A DNA stretch of 64,000 bases from Pteria penguin. Taxonomy: Eukaryota > Mollusca > Bivalvia > Pterioida > Pteriidae. A model generated the notes under the pieces. The model made no database searches. It was not told where the DNA came from and was given only the letters and a program-made list of their open reading frames with translations. This document shows positions 1 to 9,593 of this stretch, piece after piece; position 1 is the stretch's first letter; every line of letters begins with the position of its first letter. The stretch spans positions 66,414,381 to 66,478,380 of the forward strand of contig CM068581.1 in the NCBI GenBank assembly GCA_035048485.1, in the 5' to 3' direction. Position numbers and translations under genes: made by a program.

Positions 1-77
1 CGGTGTGATTGATGTTCAGTACACACAAATAATATACAGTAGAAAATCTGGCCATTGCTGTATTGCACCTTCTCCAA

Positions 78-111
<34 letters not shown>
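78..111. repeat. Poly-G tract, 34 G
   Basis: An uninterrupted run of 34 G lies on the plus strand. It occupies the place where the left end of the adjoining TIR element would be expected, because the element's other copy at 3900 begins with a G-rich segment after its terminal repeat. Such a run can form a G-quadruplex and is hard to sequence, so its exact length may be unreliable. Confidence 0.9.
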
Positions 112-114
<3 letters not shown>

Positions 115-299
115 GAAAGACTTTGCAAAAAAAATAAATAAGTCCTGCTCAAATTTTGGGGGACGGGCCGGCAAAAAAAAATAACAATAAATAAATGAAA
201 AAAATAATACAGCTCTGAATGAAATTGGGCAAAAAAAATATTCAGGCCGGTGAAAGTCTTCCTGCCCCCCTCCCCCATAAAAATCAAATGGTTGCTCCC
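112..299. mobile_element. Partial short TIR element (GGGAGCAACC family), copy 1
   Basis: The segment matches the interior and right end of the element at 3900-4121: an ACTTTGCAAAA-like start, A-rich runs, TGAAATTGGGCAAAA, GTGAAAGTCTTCCTGCC, then AAATCAAATGGTTGCTCCC at the right tip. The left terminal repeat is not present; the 34-G tract stands there instead. It has no coding capacity and is a MITE-like non-autonomous copy. The superfamily is not identifiable. Confidence 0.6.
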
Positions 300-468
300 T
301 TATTTAAGATTTATCACTGAATTCTACTCGTGTTATTGGTACTTGCCAAAGTTGCAGCGTGCCAGTAAAGAAAGCTACTAATCCGAGACTGTTTATCACC
401 TATGGTGCACTTTTTAAAAGTCAATATCGACACGTGGTCTAACTCTGTGTCCTTTTAATTCTGGACAG

Positions 469-612
469 CAGTGGCGGATCCAAGATATCCGAAAAAGGGG
501 GGAGGGCACATGTGTATTAGCCAAATTGGTCGGCCATTTTAGTGCCAAATCTGGAATTTTTACTTGTAAATATGTGGCGAAAGGGGGCGGGCCCCCTGTA
601 AATCCGCCCCTG
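469..612. mobile_element. CAGTGGCGGATCC-type short TIR element, copy A
   Basis: The 144-bp element starts CAGTGGCGGATCC and ends with the inverted form AATCCGCCCCTG. It is flanked by an exact 5-bp direct repeat GACAG at 464-468 and 613-617. The centre has a G-run near the left end and a matching CCCCC run near the right, with no ORF. The same family recurs at 9413, 16890, 19495, 31684, 59747 and 63392. Terminal CAGTGGCGG sequences are common among hAT-like DNA transposons, so a hAT-derived MITE is my inference. Confidence 0.8.
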
Positions 613-617
613 GACAG

Positions 618-2683
618 AATATGAATGTGGCCAGTTCTTGTATTCAGCTTCTCCTTTATTTTGAAAGCGATTGTAATAAAGCTTCACATGGATAACCTGT
701 CAATGTCACTAGACCTACACTGTAAAAGAAACTGTATTGTATAATCCAATATAGCAACCAAATAGCAAATTATAAAAAAAGGAATATGTAATTTTAATAA
801 TGTATCGAATTTTTATGTAAATGAAAATTTTCAAGAATGATGAATTTACAATACAAAAAAGTAATAATAATAAAATTAATAGAAATAAATAAATAATGAA
901 AAATTAAAAAAAATACCGCATTCGGAATAAATAATGCCAATATTTTAATAAAAGAAAAAAAAAACCCATTCTCATACGATTTTAAACAGCAAGGGGGTGA
1001 AACTCAGTTTTCGGAGCGACATGAATAGGAAAAAGTCGTACATGTACAAGTTTTATTCTCTGATGAACTTGATTTTGACAAAGGTATCTGATACATAATA
1101 AATGAAGTGAATAAAATAAACTTGTCATCTATACTTCATATTTCAAAATCTAAAAAATGATATGATTGCATGACAATAAGATTAAAATTAACATTCTGGT
1201 TTACTCAATGTAATGGAGAAATAAGAATATTAATTTAGAGACTGAAACAATTTCCTATCGCTATAGCAACTGCAAGACTAAATTGTAATATTGAGTATTA
1301 CATACATGTAGACACAATGTGCTATTGCTATAGCAAATGATGATTATCGTTTGCCGAAACAATTTGCTAGATCGCGATAGCAACTGCAAGTTTACATTTA
1401 AAGTTAGGATACACTTCTATCAAGATATAATAGAATGACTAAGGAATCGTGATAAAAATAGACTTGATGGATCTAAAAGATGAAAAAAATGAAACAAAGC
1501 GTGAAGTAATATATAACCCCCCACCCCCGATTTTTGAGATCGTGTTTTTAAACTCGCAAATCCAATTTTGCATTGAGGTAATTTTATGACCTTGAATAAG
1601 CCCACACAGAAATTAAAAGAAAAAGTCGATGAGCAGTTTGTATTTCATCAATATGAGGTTGTTAATCTATTTTATTTATGTATTGTCCTACAACTTAGAT
1701 CAATTAAATGAACTTGAAGAACTTCACCGTTAGAATTGTACTCCGGAAATCGGATGTTGAATCTAAATCTAGTAAAATCGCAAAGAAACACAGGAGTGAA
1801 TAAGGGGGAAACATCGGACACATTGTAGAATGAAGGGTTTGGGGTAAGGGGGGGGGGGGGTGGGGGTGTCAGATGATATTAAAGATAATTATCTCATGCC
1901 GACCAGCCACATCTTCCATGTTGTTTTCGGCAATCTTTAAATAGTCTTCGTTTTCTTTTGTAGTAAAGTTATTGTGACCAAGGTGTGTCGCTTGGAATAC
2001 ATTATAGCCAGCCATTAACTTATAACAACATAAAATCTACTTCTTAACATCACCGATCTAGGTGCAGTATATGCAAAACAAAAATCAAGATATAACGATA
2101 TAGAAACCTGACTCGCTATGCTTTATCATTTTGGATATCTTCTAGTGTTGTCGCTATACAGTGAAAGAAAATAAACGGTTCGTGACGATCAATACAAACT
2201 CTCGTTGCCGTTAATCATCCAGCCAGACATGGTAAGTACGTTATGCAAACAATATGCAAGCGGAAAACTGATCTGGAAATGTATTACGACAATGGAAAAT
2301 TATTTCCATTTGATATTGTGTTGCATAGATGTAATGTGTACACTGGTGTACTTTCTGAGTCATGGTATTTCTAGACATTGTTGTTTCTCAGTATTGTGCT
2401 ATTTTTACCGTATATGTTTAAACAGAGCGGATGCGCCTATCCAGCAGGAGACTCTTACTGTTATTCTGTACGTGGTCTTACTTCGGCTTTCTACTTCTTT
2501 GACTGGGAACTAGAAAAATCTGACTTTAATGTGATATCCCAGTGGAGCTTTTTGTTATTAGAGGATTATTTGTAAGACCATACTATCAAAAAGAGGGAAA
2601 AAAAATAAAAAAGGAAAAAAGATGAAAAAGAAAGAAAAAAAAATGGAGAGTACTATCTCTGTTGTTTATAATGGTCAGATTAT
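618..2683. other. No gene seen (AT-rich, with G-run at about 1848-1867)
   Basis: Stop codons are dense in all frames, and no open stretch reads like a protein. A T-for-C-poor G-rich tract lies near 1848-1867. An ATG directly before GTAAGT at about 2229 resembles a one-codon first exon, but nothing downstream supports it. Confidence 0.6.
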
Positions 2684-2814
2684 TATAATTATTATTATTA
2701 TTATTATCATCATCATCATAATCATTATTTTCATTGGCCTCCTCCTCTTTTTCTTTCTCCCTCCTCCTAATATGATGATGATGATGATGATGATCATCAT
2801 CATCATCATCATCA

Positions 2815-2846
<32 letters not shown>

Positions 2847-2850
2847 GTGA
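2684..2850. repeat. Compound trinucleotide microsatellite (ATT/ATC/ATG)
   Basis: There are two blocks. The first is mostly ATT and ATC triplets (about 2684-2722). The second is ATG repeats, then ATC, then ATT (about 2771-2849). They create artefactual open frames of poly-Asn, Asp, His and Ile on either strand, which are not genes. Confidence 0.95.
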
Positions 2851-3574
2851 TCCTCCTTTTTCTCCACTTTCTTACTATTTTGAAGATATATCATTATTAA
2901 GTACTTTGAAAGATACTCATGCATAAAACACACATTTCCTATTTTGACAAATAAAGATCTCGTCATAGGAGACGCTATATGAACATAGTTACTGACTTCA
3001 ACAACAGACAAACCTATCACATTTCGCTCTTAACCAGAATGGAGCGACTTGTTCAAGAACAGATATGACATTGTAATGACATATTGAGCATGATTTCATT
3101 ATTTTGTGGATGGAGGGTTTTAAGAGACAGTGATTCACATTGACATATTCCCTCATTATCGACGTTTTAAAAGTTTCTTTAACTTTTACGGTTTCAGACA
3201 TGTTATTCAAGATAATCCGTTATAAAAACATAATTGATCAAAAGGTGATCTTGTGTAAATTTCATATTATGGAAGTGACCGAAAACTCCATGTAAATTTG
3301 ATTTTACCTCTAAATGTATTTGTGTTTGTATTTGCAAAAATTGTTGCTCGGGGACAGACCGTTCAAAACACAAGAAAAGACAATCTCGACTATAAGCGTA
3401 GAAGGAACAAATTTCTCTTAATTTATTTGTATACAACATTGTATAAGAAATCTAATTTTTAACACAACATAATATTACATTGTGAAGTTCGACAAATAAC
3501 GTACATGTATATGTCTATGATGTTATAAACATAACAATTGAAAGTCTTCTGAATATCAATAATTTAAAAAAAAA
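2851..3574. other. No gene seen
   Basis: AT-rich sequence without a protein-like frame, splice-consistent exon or recognisable repeat. Confidence 0.55.
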
Positions 3575-3735
3575 ATACAACAATAACTGGTGTCAAGTGG
3601 CTATGGCACTAACAGCAATGTACCACATAGAACATTCACGGACCCCTGAAATTCAGAGGTGAGACCAGGTGCCCGGGAGGAGTAAGCGTCTCCTGAATGG
3701 CTAGCTACACCCACCTTACTTACATAGGAAACAAA
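3575..3735 (+). repeat. Dispersed repeat R1 (ACTGGTGTCA…CACCCACCTTA)
   Basis: The first half (AACTGGTGTCAAGTGG … ATTCACGGACC) matches the reverse complement of 11274-11345. The second half (TCAGAGGTGAGACCAGG … ACACCCACC) matches the reverse complement of 11535-11640. A degenerate piece also sits at 12650-12710, beside a 30-bp minisatellite. It is non-coding, and no clear target duplication is visible. Confidence 0.7.
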
Positions 3736-3793
3736 ATACCCCCATTAATTTTTCATTAATGACACGGTATTGAATGCTTATAGGTTATTGACT

Positions 3794-3898
3794 AAGTATC
3801 GCGAAATATTCACGCCCGAGCGTCTTTGAGCTAACCATCCCGAGCTTGCGAGGGCCACTCCACACAAAGACCGAGGGCGTGAATATTTCGCGATACTT
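3794..3898. repeat. 24-bp perfect inverted repeat with 57-bp spacer
   Basis: The arms AAGTATCGCGAAATATTCACGCCC (3794-3817) and its reverse complement (3875-3898) match perfectly. The right arm ends one base before the start of the TIR element at 3900. It may be a very short fold-back element or the terminal part of a composite one. Confidence 0.8.
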
Positions 3899-3899
3899 T

Positions 3900-4121
3900 G
3901 GGAGCAACCATTTGATCTTTATGGGGGGAGGGGGCAGGAAGACTTTGCAAAAAAAAAAGTGCGGCTCAAATTTTGGGCAAAAAAAAAATAACAATAAATA
4001 AATAAAAAAAAAAATCCGGCTCTGAAATTGGGCAAAAAAAAAAAAAAAAAAAGAAAAAAATTAGACCGGTGAAAGTCTTCCTGCCCCCCTCCCCTCCCAT
4101 AAAAATCAAATGGTTGCTCCC
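3900..4121. mobile_element. Short TIR element (GGGAGCAACC family), copy 2, intact ends
   Basis: The left end GGGAGCAACCATTTGATCTT is the near-perfect inverse of the right end, which closes with AAATCAAATGGTTGCTCCC. The similarity of the arms runs on through the G/C-rich GGGGGCAGGAAGACTT segment, giving arms of about 50 bp. The interior is A-rich and non-coding. The same sequence is found at 112-299. Flanking TT on both sides could be the target duplication, but it is too short to be convincing. Confidence 0.8.
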
Positions 4122-4144
4122 TTGGTCAATAATCTTTTTGTTAT

Positions 4145-4480
4145 ACGTATAGGTCATGACCTTAATTTGAAACCAGCATCCATCTTTGCATATACAGATA
4201 CATCATTTGTGGAAGTTTGGACTTCCTAGATGTCTAAATCAAAAAATAAAACTTTTTAACATTTTGCTTAATTTGAGCGGAAAACACAGGTCATGACCTA
4301 AATCTAAAACCAGCATCCATTTTTGCATATATAAAAACATCATTTGTTCAAGTTTGGACTTTTTAACTGTCCAAATAAAAAAAACCTTTTTAACATTTTA
4401 CTAAATTTTTCCTAACATGTTCACTGGAATGGAAAATATGGATCATTACCTAAATCTGAAACCAGGATCTATTTTGGACA
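4145..4480 (+). repeat. Imperfect tandem repeat, about 135-155-bp unit, 2.5 copies
   Basis: The phrase GGTCATGACCT-AAAT-TGAAACCAGCATCCAT recurs at about 4151, 4287 and 4441, each followed by a T-rich segment with GTTTGGACTT. A motif typical of dispersed bivalve repeats (ACGACGGGGTGATAGCATAAGC) follows at about 4490-4540. Non-coding. Confidence 0.75.
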
Positions 4481-4943
4481 CCGACACCGACGACGGGGTG
4501 ATAGCATAAGCTCCCTCTCACTTTGTGAGGTTAGCTAAAAATTAGATTCTGGTTATGAAGATCTCGAAAGATTCTGCCTCTGTAAACTGTGTTGGCAGAT
4601 GGTTCCATAGCCTGATGGTGGAGTGAAAGAAGGACTCTGTAGATGGTGGTTCGGCTGTATGGGATCCTGTACGGGTGTTCATGTCCTCTTGTGGGTGCTC
4701 CTATCTTGGAGAATTGAGGAGGCATTGGGATGGCAACTAAGCAGTGGGCAATGCAGTACATCATAGTGGCGTTTGCTCTAATTGTTCGTTGTCGCAGACT
4801 TTCCCATTTGAGCCGGTCCATCATGGCTTTGACACTACTGGTGTGATTGTAGTTGTTGGTGGTGGATCTTGCTGCTCTTCGTTGTACTGCTTCGACCTTG
4901 TCGATGTTCTTTGTATGAGGATCCCAAACTGTTGAAGCATATT

Positions 4944-6243
4944 CTACCTGGGGCCTGATGAAGGTTTTGTAGCATCTGTCCTTGATGGTTGTTGGACATG
5001 AAGACAGGTTCCTTGTAAAATTGCTGTGGTGTTATTTGCCTTGTTACAGACGGTGTCGATGTTGTGGTTCCATAATAAGTTGTTGGTAAAGTTGACCCCA
5101 AGGTATTTGGCTCTGTTGGTACTGGTTAATATCTTCCAATGTATGTAGTATGGAGTCTCGAGCTGCTTCCGTTTGGTTGTTATACGGATCACTTCCCACT
5201 TGTCAGGATTGAAATGCATGAGCCAATCAGATTCCCAGAACTGGAGGTTGTCAAGGTCATACTGAAGTTCTTTGACGTCGGTTTCTGTGATGATGGATCT
5301 GTAGAGGAAGCAGACATCTGCAGTCTGGCTGTGTATTTGACTTTGCTTGGCAGGTCGTTGATGTATGCTAGGGAAAGTAATTGGCCGAGAACTGTTCCCT
5401 GTGGCACCCCAGATGTGACAGGTGTGGTTGGTGAGAAATGGCCCTCCACCAGTACTCTCTGTGATCGCATCGATATAAAACTCCTTATCCATTCATAAAT
5501 GCATCCTTTTACTTCATAATGGTGCAGTTTAGCCAGCAGCCGTTGATAAGGTACCTTGTGGAATACGTTAGAGAAAACTAATAGAACTGCATCGATCTGA
5601 GTGGCGTTGTCAGTGCCTACTGCAAGGTTCTGGATTGTTGTTATCAGATGGGATTCACAGAATCGCTTCTTCCTAAATCCATCCTGGAAGTCAGTAAGGA
5701 TGTCGTGTTTTTTCAAAAAAGTTCATTCATAAGGTGACAGTGGATGATGTGTTCTACCACCTTGCAACAAACAGATGTTGATAAAACAGGTCTATAGTTG
5801 GAAGGCTTGCTCTCATCCCTTTTCTTGAAGAATGGAGAGATGTTAGATGACTTCCAGTCCTCTGGGATTTGTCCTTGGTCGAGGGAGGCGTGGAAGATCC
5901 TTGCTATGGCTGGTGTTACTGGGTAGGCCATCTCCACGAGGAAGCGGGTCGAAATCTCATCTGGTCCTGGAGCTTTGTTTGGGTTTAGGCCGGTCAGGAG
6001 CTTCAGCACCCCTTTCATAGTAACCCTGATGTTTGGTGGTGTTGGTGTGGTACTCTTGCCTAGGTTTGGAATGTTTAATGTATCTTCCATGGTAAAGACT
6101 GAGGTAAACTGTTGGTTTAGGAGAGAAGCCTTGGTGGTTGGGTCGCCTTGTAGTATCCGGGCCCTCGGAGCGTAAAGGAGCAATGCCTGTGCTGTCACAT
6201 TTCTTACTCTTGGTAAAGGAGTACAGGTTCTTCTTCTTGTCAT
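4944..6243 (-). pseudogene. Reverse transcriptase region of the LINE, broken
   Basis: In several overlapping frames the core RT blocks are readable: LTGLNPNKAPGPDEI followed by a P-rich stretch (about 6010-5940), FFKKRDESKPSNYRPV (about 5830-5780), [16 protein letters not shown] (about 5680), and [15 protein letters not shown] followed by YINDLP (about 5420-5360). In a shifted frame comes TADVCFLYR, where active elements have a [FY]ADD box, so the second catalytic Asp is missing. Frameshifts are at about 5715 and 5340. It lies downstream (minus strand) of the endonuclease, as in a single-ORF LINE. Confidence 0.9.
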
Positions 6244-6639
6244 CTTGCATCATGTCAGATACATAAGATTTGTAGGCCGTCTTGCATTCGTTCTGGATTG
6301 TCTTCTGGAGGCGCCTGTATCTCATCCAGTCTTTTGTTTTCTGTCGCACTGTTTGTGGTGAAAGCTCTTCGCTTTTGCCTGGATAGATGCTCTTTATTTT
6401 TCTGTTGCACCTTGGTTGGCTGAATCTGCTTGATGTCCACTATGTGGGTACATGTTTCTGTAACATATTGAGGCAGATGCTTTTAAACGTTTTCCAATGG
6501 TTGTTGACAGGAGCGTCTGGTGTTGAATTGGCAATGAAGTGGGCCAAAGCTTGATTAAGGTCTTCTGCCATTTTCACAGTGTTTGCTCTTCCCCACAAGT
6601 ATATGAGACGCTTGACTGGTTTCTGTCGTGATGCAATGA

Positions 6640-7344
6640 TGTTGGTGTCTATCAGGACGATGTCATGGTCACTAAGCCTTGGTACTGGCTTACACTTGTG
6701 TCTTTTTCTAACTTTAAATTTTTGTTATTTAAAGTGAGCACATGACTAATAGTTATGTGCTCACTTTAAATAACAAAAATTTAAAGTTAGAAAAAGACAC
6801 TTGTTCAACAGGGAGGGTCGGTTGGTGATGAAGATGTCCAGGGTATTGTTACCTCGAGTAGTAAAGTACACTACTTGTTCTCTTCCGATGTCGAATATGG
6901 TATCTGTAAAGTCTTAATTTATCTTGGCCAGGTTACTGTGTTACTTGATGTCTGCCAGTCAGTATCAGGCAGATTAGCATCTCCTCCGATCCATATGACT
7001 GAGCCTGGGTATCCTCTTGATAAGCCTCTGATAGCTGAACATAGTTTCTCAGAGTATTCCATCTTGCTGTTTGGTGGTCTGTAGATTGAGCCTATAATCA
7101 AGGGGTATGTGTTGTGCTTACAATTGATAGCTGCTGCTGTAAATTAAACACATGTATCTGTGTCCACCCGGACCCCTGCCATATCTGCTTTGGCGATGAC
7201 TGCGACTCCACCATGGGCATCGTTGGGACGGTCTTTCCTGGCTAGAAACTGGTAGGTTCCTGGTAGAACCTCTTTCTCTGCAATCCCAGGGTGTAACCAG
7301 GTTTCTGTGGCTATGACAATGCCAGGTTCAACTTCCTCAAGCAT
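6640..7344 (-). pseudogene. APE-like endonuclease region of the LINE, broken
   Basis: Diagnostic pieces are VIATETWLHPGI (catalytic Glu region, about 7310), HGGVAVIAK (about 7205), GSIYRPPN (about 7090), WIGGDANLPDTDW (the GDFN-like block, about 6985), and TLDIFITNRPSLLNK joined to CKPVPRLSDHDIVL (the SDH block, about 6845-6650). The last two halves are separated by the 97-bp palindrome at 6700-6796. Removing that insertion and one 8-bp duplicate restores the frame exactly. Other frameshifts are independent. Confidence 0.88.
6700..6796. mobile_element. 97-bp near-perfect palindrome inserted with 8-bp target duplication
   Basis: The sequence around centre base 6749 is self-complementary over 6698-6800 with one internal mismatch (6744/6754). 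ACACTTGT occurs at both 6692-6699 and 6797-6804. Deleting 6700-6804 rejoins the LINE endonuclease frame as …SLLNK-CKPVPRLSDHD…, so this is a real insertion with an 8-bp duplication. An 8-bp duplication is typical of hAT and P superfamilies. No ORF is present. The flanks contribute the outermost palindrome bases. Confidence 0.85.
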
Positions 7345-7589
7345 ACTCCATAGGGACTCCTTCTTTGCTTTTGATAATCTGAATGTTGGTAACTATGACA
7401 CGCAGGTTTTGTCTGATGATCTCCTTTTTCCGATGGCTGTATGGAGCTGTTGGAGAGGACATGTGACATGTTGTGGTGGACCAACAGTTTCCTTATAAAG
7501 CTTGAAGTTTCTGAATCAGCTGTTGTACCAATATGAGATAGGGTACTGCAGTGACGATCCCAGTTCTCAATCTCAATATCCTCGAAAAG

Positions 7590-7928
7590 GCTGGTGTTGA
7601 AATTGGGTAGTCCACACTGACAGCAATACCGGCTTACATCCGTCTGCTCGAGTGCTTCACACACATAACTGTTCATATTAAGACGATGTCGATGGAACCA
7701 TAGTTCACAGCTGTTGCATGCAATAGAGTGCACATGTGTCGACCACTTGCAAGCTTTACCACAGATCTGGCAAGGGAATTTCGGTGTTCCTGGACCATGA
7801 TTAGGATGACAGTCATTTGCATTCAATAAAACCAAGGCAAATAAATACAGGAGGGTTGTTGTTCCATATGACTTCTTGAAGTTCTTCGTTGTCACCTTGA
7901 ACTGCTGTTTTATTAAACATGGAAACAT
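7590..7928 (-). pseudogene. PHD-like zinc finger and 2A-like motif at the LINE N-terminus
   Basis: The minus frame reads a Leu-rich helix, then NDCHPNHGPG, then FPCQICGKACKW, HSIACNSCELWFH and YCCQCGLPNF. The Cys/His spacing is that of a PHD-type finger. The HPNHGPG motif just before it resembles a decayed 2A-like DxxxNPGP ribosome-skipping signal, which several invertebrate non-LTR elements carry at this position. It acts, in intact relatives, at the start of the retroelement polyprotein. Here the critical NPGP is NHGP, so it is presumably inactive. Confidence 0.7.
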
Positions 7929-8088
7929 ACTTGCACCTATGTGAAAGTCTCATCTCATCATAATGTCCTGTACTCGGGCGTGTCAGTATAATTTGAATCA
8001 ATATTAAAAATATAATGAACAAATCTACATTTTTCATCTTGGGCATCTGACTGAACATTGAAATGAAAGTGAAAGTTGTTGTTAACAA

Positions 8089-8723
8089 AGCAAATACCTC
8101 CGGTTGTTCAAATCACAAGACAGGAATGGGAATTAAACATTTACATGTACATCGTAAATCAAGTACATAAAATAAATATTCTTAATTAATGCTATATAGT
8201 TAAAATGCTTATGGTGACGAAAAGCTGAAATAGAAGGTAATTATATGATTTTGATGTAGTTCTCAACAGCTAGTTGAAACTGCCGCCGATTCCACGTCAC
8301 GCATGCTCTGTGCCTGTGTTCTGACGTCACAGGCTTATCAATACGGATCATTGCAGCAACATTTAAAATATTGATATTAATTTTGATCTACATGTAACAT
8401 GCATACATAAAGCGTGCCAAGAGGAATTTACAATTCCGATCCCAGACAGGAATTATTATGTCAGTTCCGTATGAATATATTTAACATCCGTGTGTGCTTG
8501 ATAAATAAGGGGCCATTTGATTTCTTTATTCAAATTTTCTACGAGCAATTTTGTTCTGCACTCACATTAAACATGTATTAACAAATCTGTAATAAATGAA
8601 TTTAATATTTTTAGGTTTATCGTGTATGGTTTATCAAGTTTCCGTGCATGTACACTATATTATGTAGTCATTGATATGGCGTACATTACAGCAATGTAGA
8701 GCCATACTTAGCGATATTTCAGC
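8089..8723. other. No gene seen
   Basis: AT-rich spacer between the LINE and the 20-bp satellite. A short CG-richer patch at about 8290-8330 contains CACGTCACG and TGACGTCA, CRE-like octamers, with nothing next to them to regulate. Confidence 0.5.
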
Positions 8724-9343
8724 CATATGGTGACAGGGTATGTCATATGGTGACAGGGTATGTCATATAGTGACAGGGTATGTCATATGGTGACAGGGCA
8801 TGTAATATGGTGACAGGGTATGTCATTTGGTGACAGGGTATGTCATATGGTGACAGGGTATGTCATATGGTGACAGGGCATGTCATATGGTGACAGGGTA
8901 TGTCATATAGTGACAGGGTATGTCATATGGTGACAGGGTATGTCATATAGTGACAGGGTATGTCATATAGTGACAGGGTATGTCATATGGTGACAGGGTA
9001 TGTCATATGGTGACAAGGTATGTCATATGGTGACAGGGTATGTCATATGGTGACAGGGTATGTCATATAGTGACAGGGTATGTCATATAGTGACAGGGTA
9101 TGTCATATGGTGACAGGGTATGTCATATGGTGACAGGGCATGTCATATGGTGACAGGGTATGTCATATGGTGACAAGGTATGTCATATGGTGACAGGGTA
9201 TGTCATATGGTGACAGGGTATGTCATATGGTGACAGGGCATGTCATATGGTGACAGGGTATGTCATATAGTGACAGGGTATGTCATATGGTGACAGGGTA
9301 TGTCATATGGTGACAGGGTATGTCATATAGTGACAGGGTATGT
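8724..9343 (+). repeat. 20-bp minisatellite, exactly 31 units, no indels
   Basis: The unit is CATATGGTGACAGGGTATGT. The array is exactly 620 bp, or 31 units, all in register. Variation is almost confined to two positions: ATAG instead of ATGG (units 3, 10, 12, 13, 18, 19, 28, 31) and GGGCA instead of GGGTA (units 4, 8, 21, 26). Other singletons are AAGG in units 15 and 23, TTTGG in unit 6 and AATATGG in unit 5. Runs of variants recur (for example units 8-11 and 26-29), suggesting block duplication. Confidence 0.98.
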
Positions 9344-9412
9344 TTTTTCTATGACTCACATGATATAAATACTGAGTATAAAATGTTTATGCCAACGTTA
9401 AACGTAAATCAG

Positions 9413-9588
9413 CATGCGATGATCCAGGGGTGGACCGGGTGTCTGGATCCACCATGAGAAAATTACTTTTCTTGTCATATTCCTTTGTAAAATAGATAAT
9501 TTTACACACGAAAACAGGAGAGGGCACCTCTCGGAAAATTCATCTAGGGGTGGACCTCCTCTCGACAAAATTTCTGGATCCGCACCTG
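9413..9588. mobile_element. CAGTGGCGGATCC-type TIR element, copy B (diverged)
   Basis: The right end reads CTGGATCCGCACCTG; the left end is the diverged inverse CATGCGATGATCCAG. The flanks ATCAG (9408-9412) and ATCAA (9589-9593) form a 4/5 target duplication. The interior is related, in inverse orientation, to the copy at 63392-63583: both contain a GAAAATTACTTTTC-like stretch between GGATCC-rich ends. Non-coding. Confidence 0.7.
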
Positions 9589-9593
9589 ATCAA

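Larger units (their letters stand above)
4531..8088 (-). mobile_element. Degenerate non-LTR retrotransposon (PHD finger-endonuclease-RT; CR1/jockey-like)
   Basis: Read on the minus strand, the order is: an N-terminal hydrophobic stretch and a Cys-rich PHD-like finger (about 7930-7600), an APE-type endonuclease (about 7344-6640), a reverse transcriptase (about 6243-4950), and a C-terminal segment with VAIPMPPQF and TRGHEHPY (4824-4531), as is usual for this LINE group. The reading frame is broken many times (changes near 7330, 6900, 6430, 6250, 5715 and 5340), and a palindromic DNA element interrupts it at 6700-6796. The catalytic region of the RT is also altered. It is therefore a dead copy. 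Assignment to CR1 versus jockey clades cannot be settled by eye. Both ends are uncertain: the 3' end runs into another repeat around 4500-4540. Confidence 0.9.

Noticed and set aside
2205..2575. Overlapping plus-strand frames of 102 and 65 codons
   Set aside because: Neither gives a recognisable protein. The ATG-GTAAGT at 2229 suggests only a chance donor.
2586..3020. 144-codon minus frame with poly-Asn, Asp and His
   Set aside because: Pure translation of ATT/ATC/ATG microsatellites; no other sequence support.
4531..8088. A functional reverse transcriptase or host gene
   Set aside because: Many frameshifts, an altered catalytic box and an inserted palindrome show a dead LINE.
8724..9343. 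CRISPR-like array
   Set aside because: Units are 20 bp head-to-tail with no spacers, in a eukaryotic genome; it is a minisatellite.
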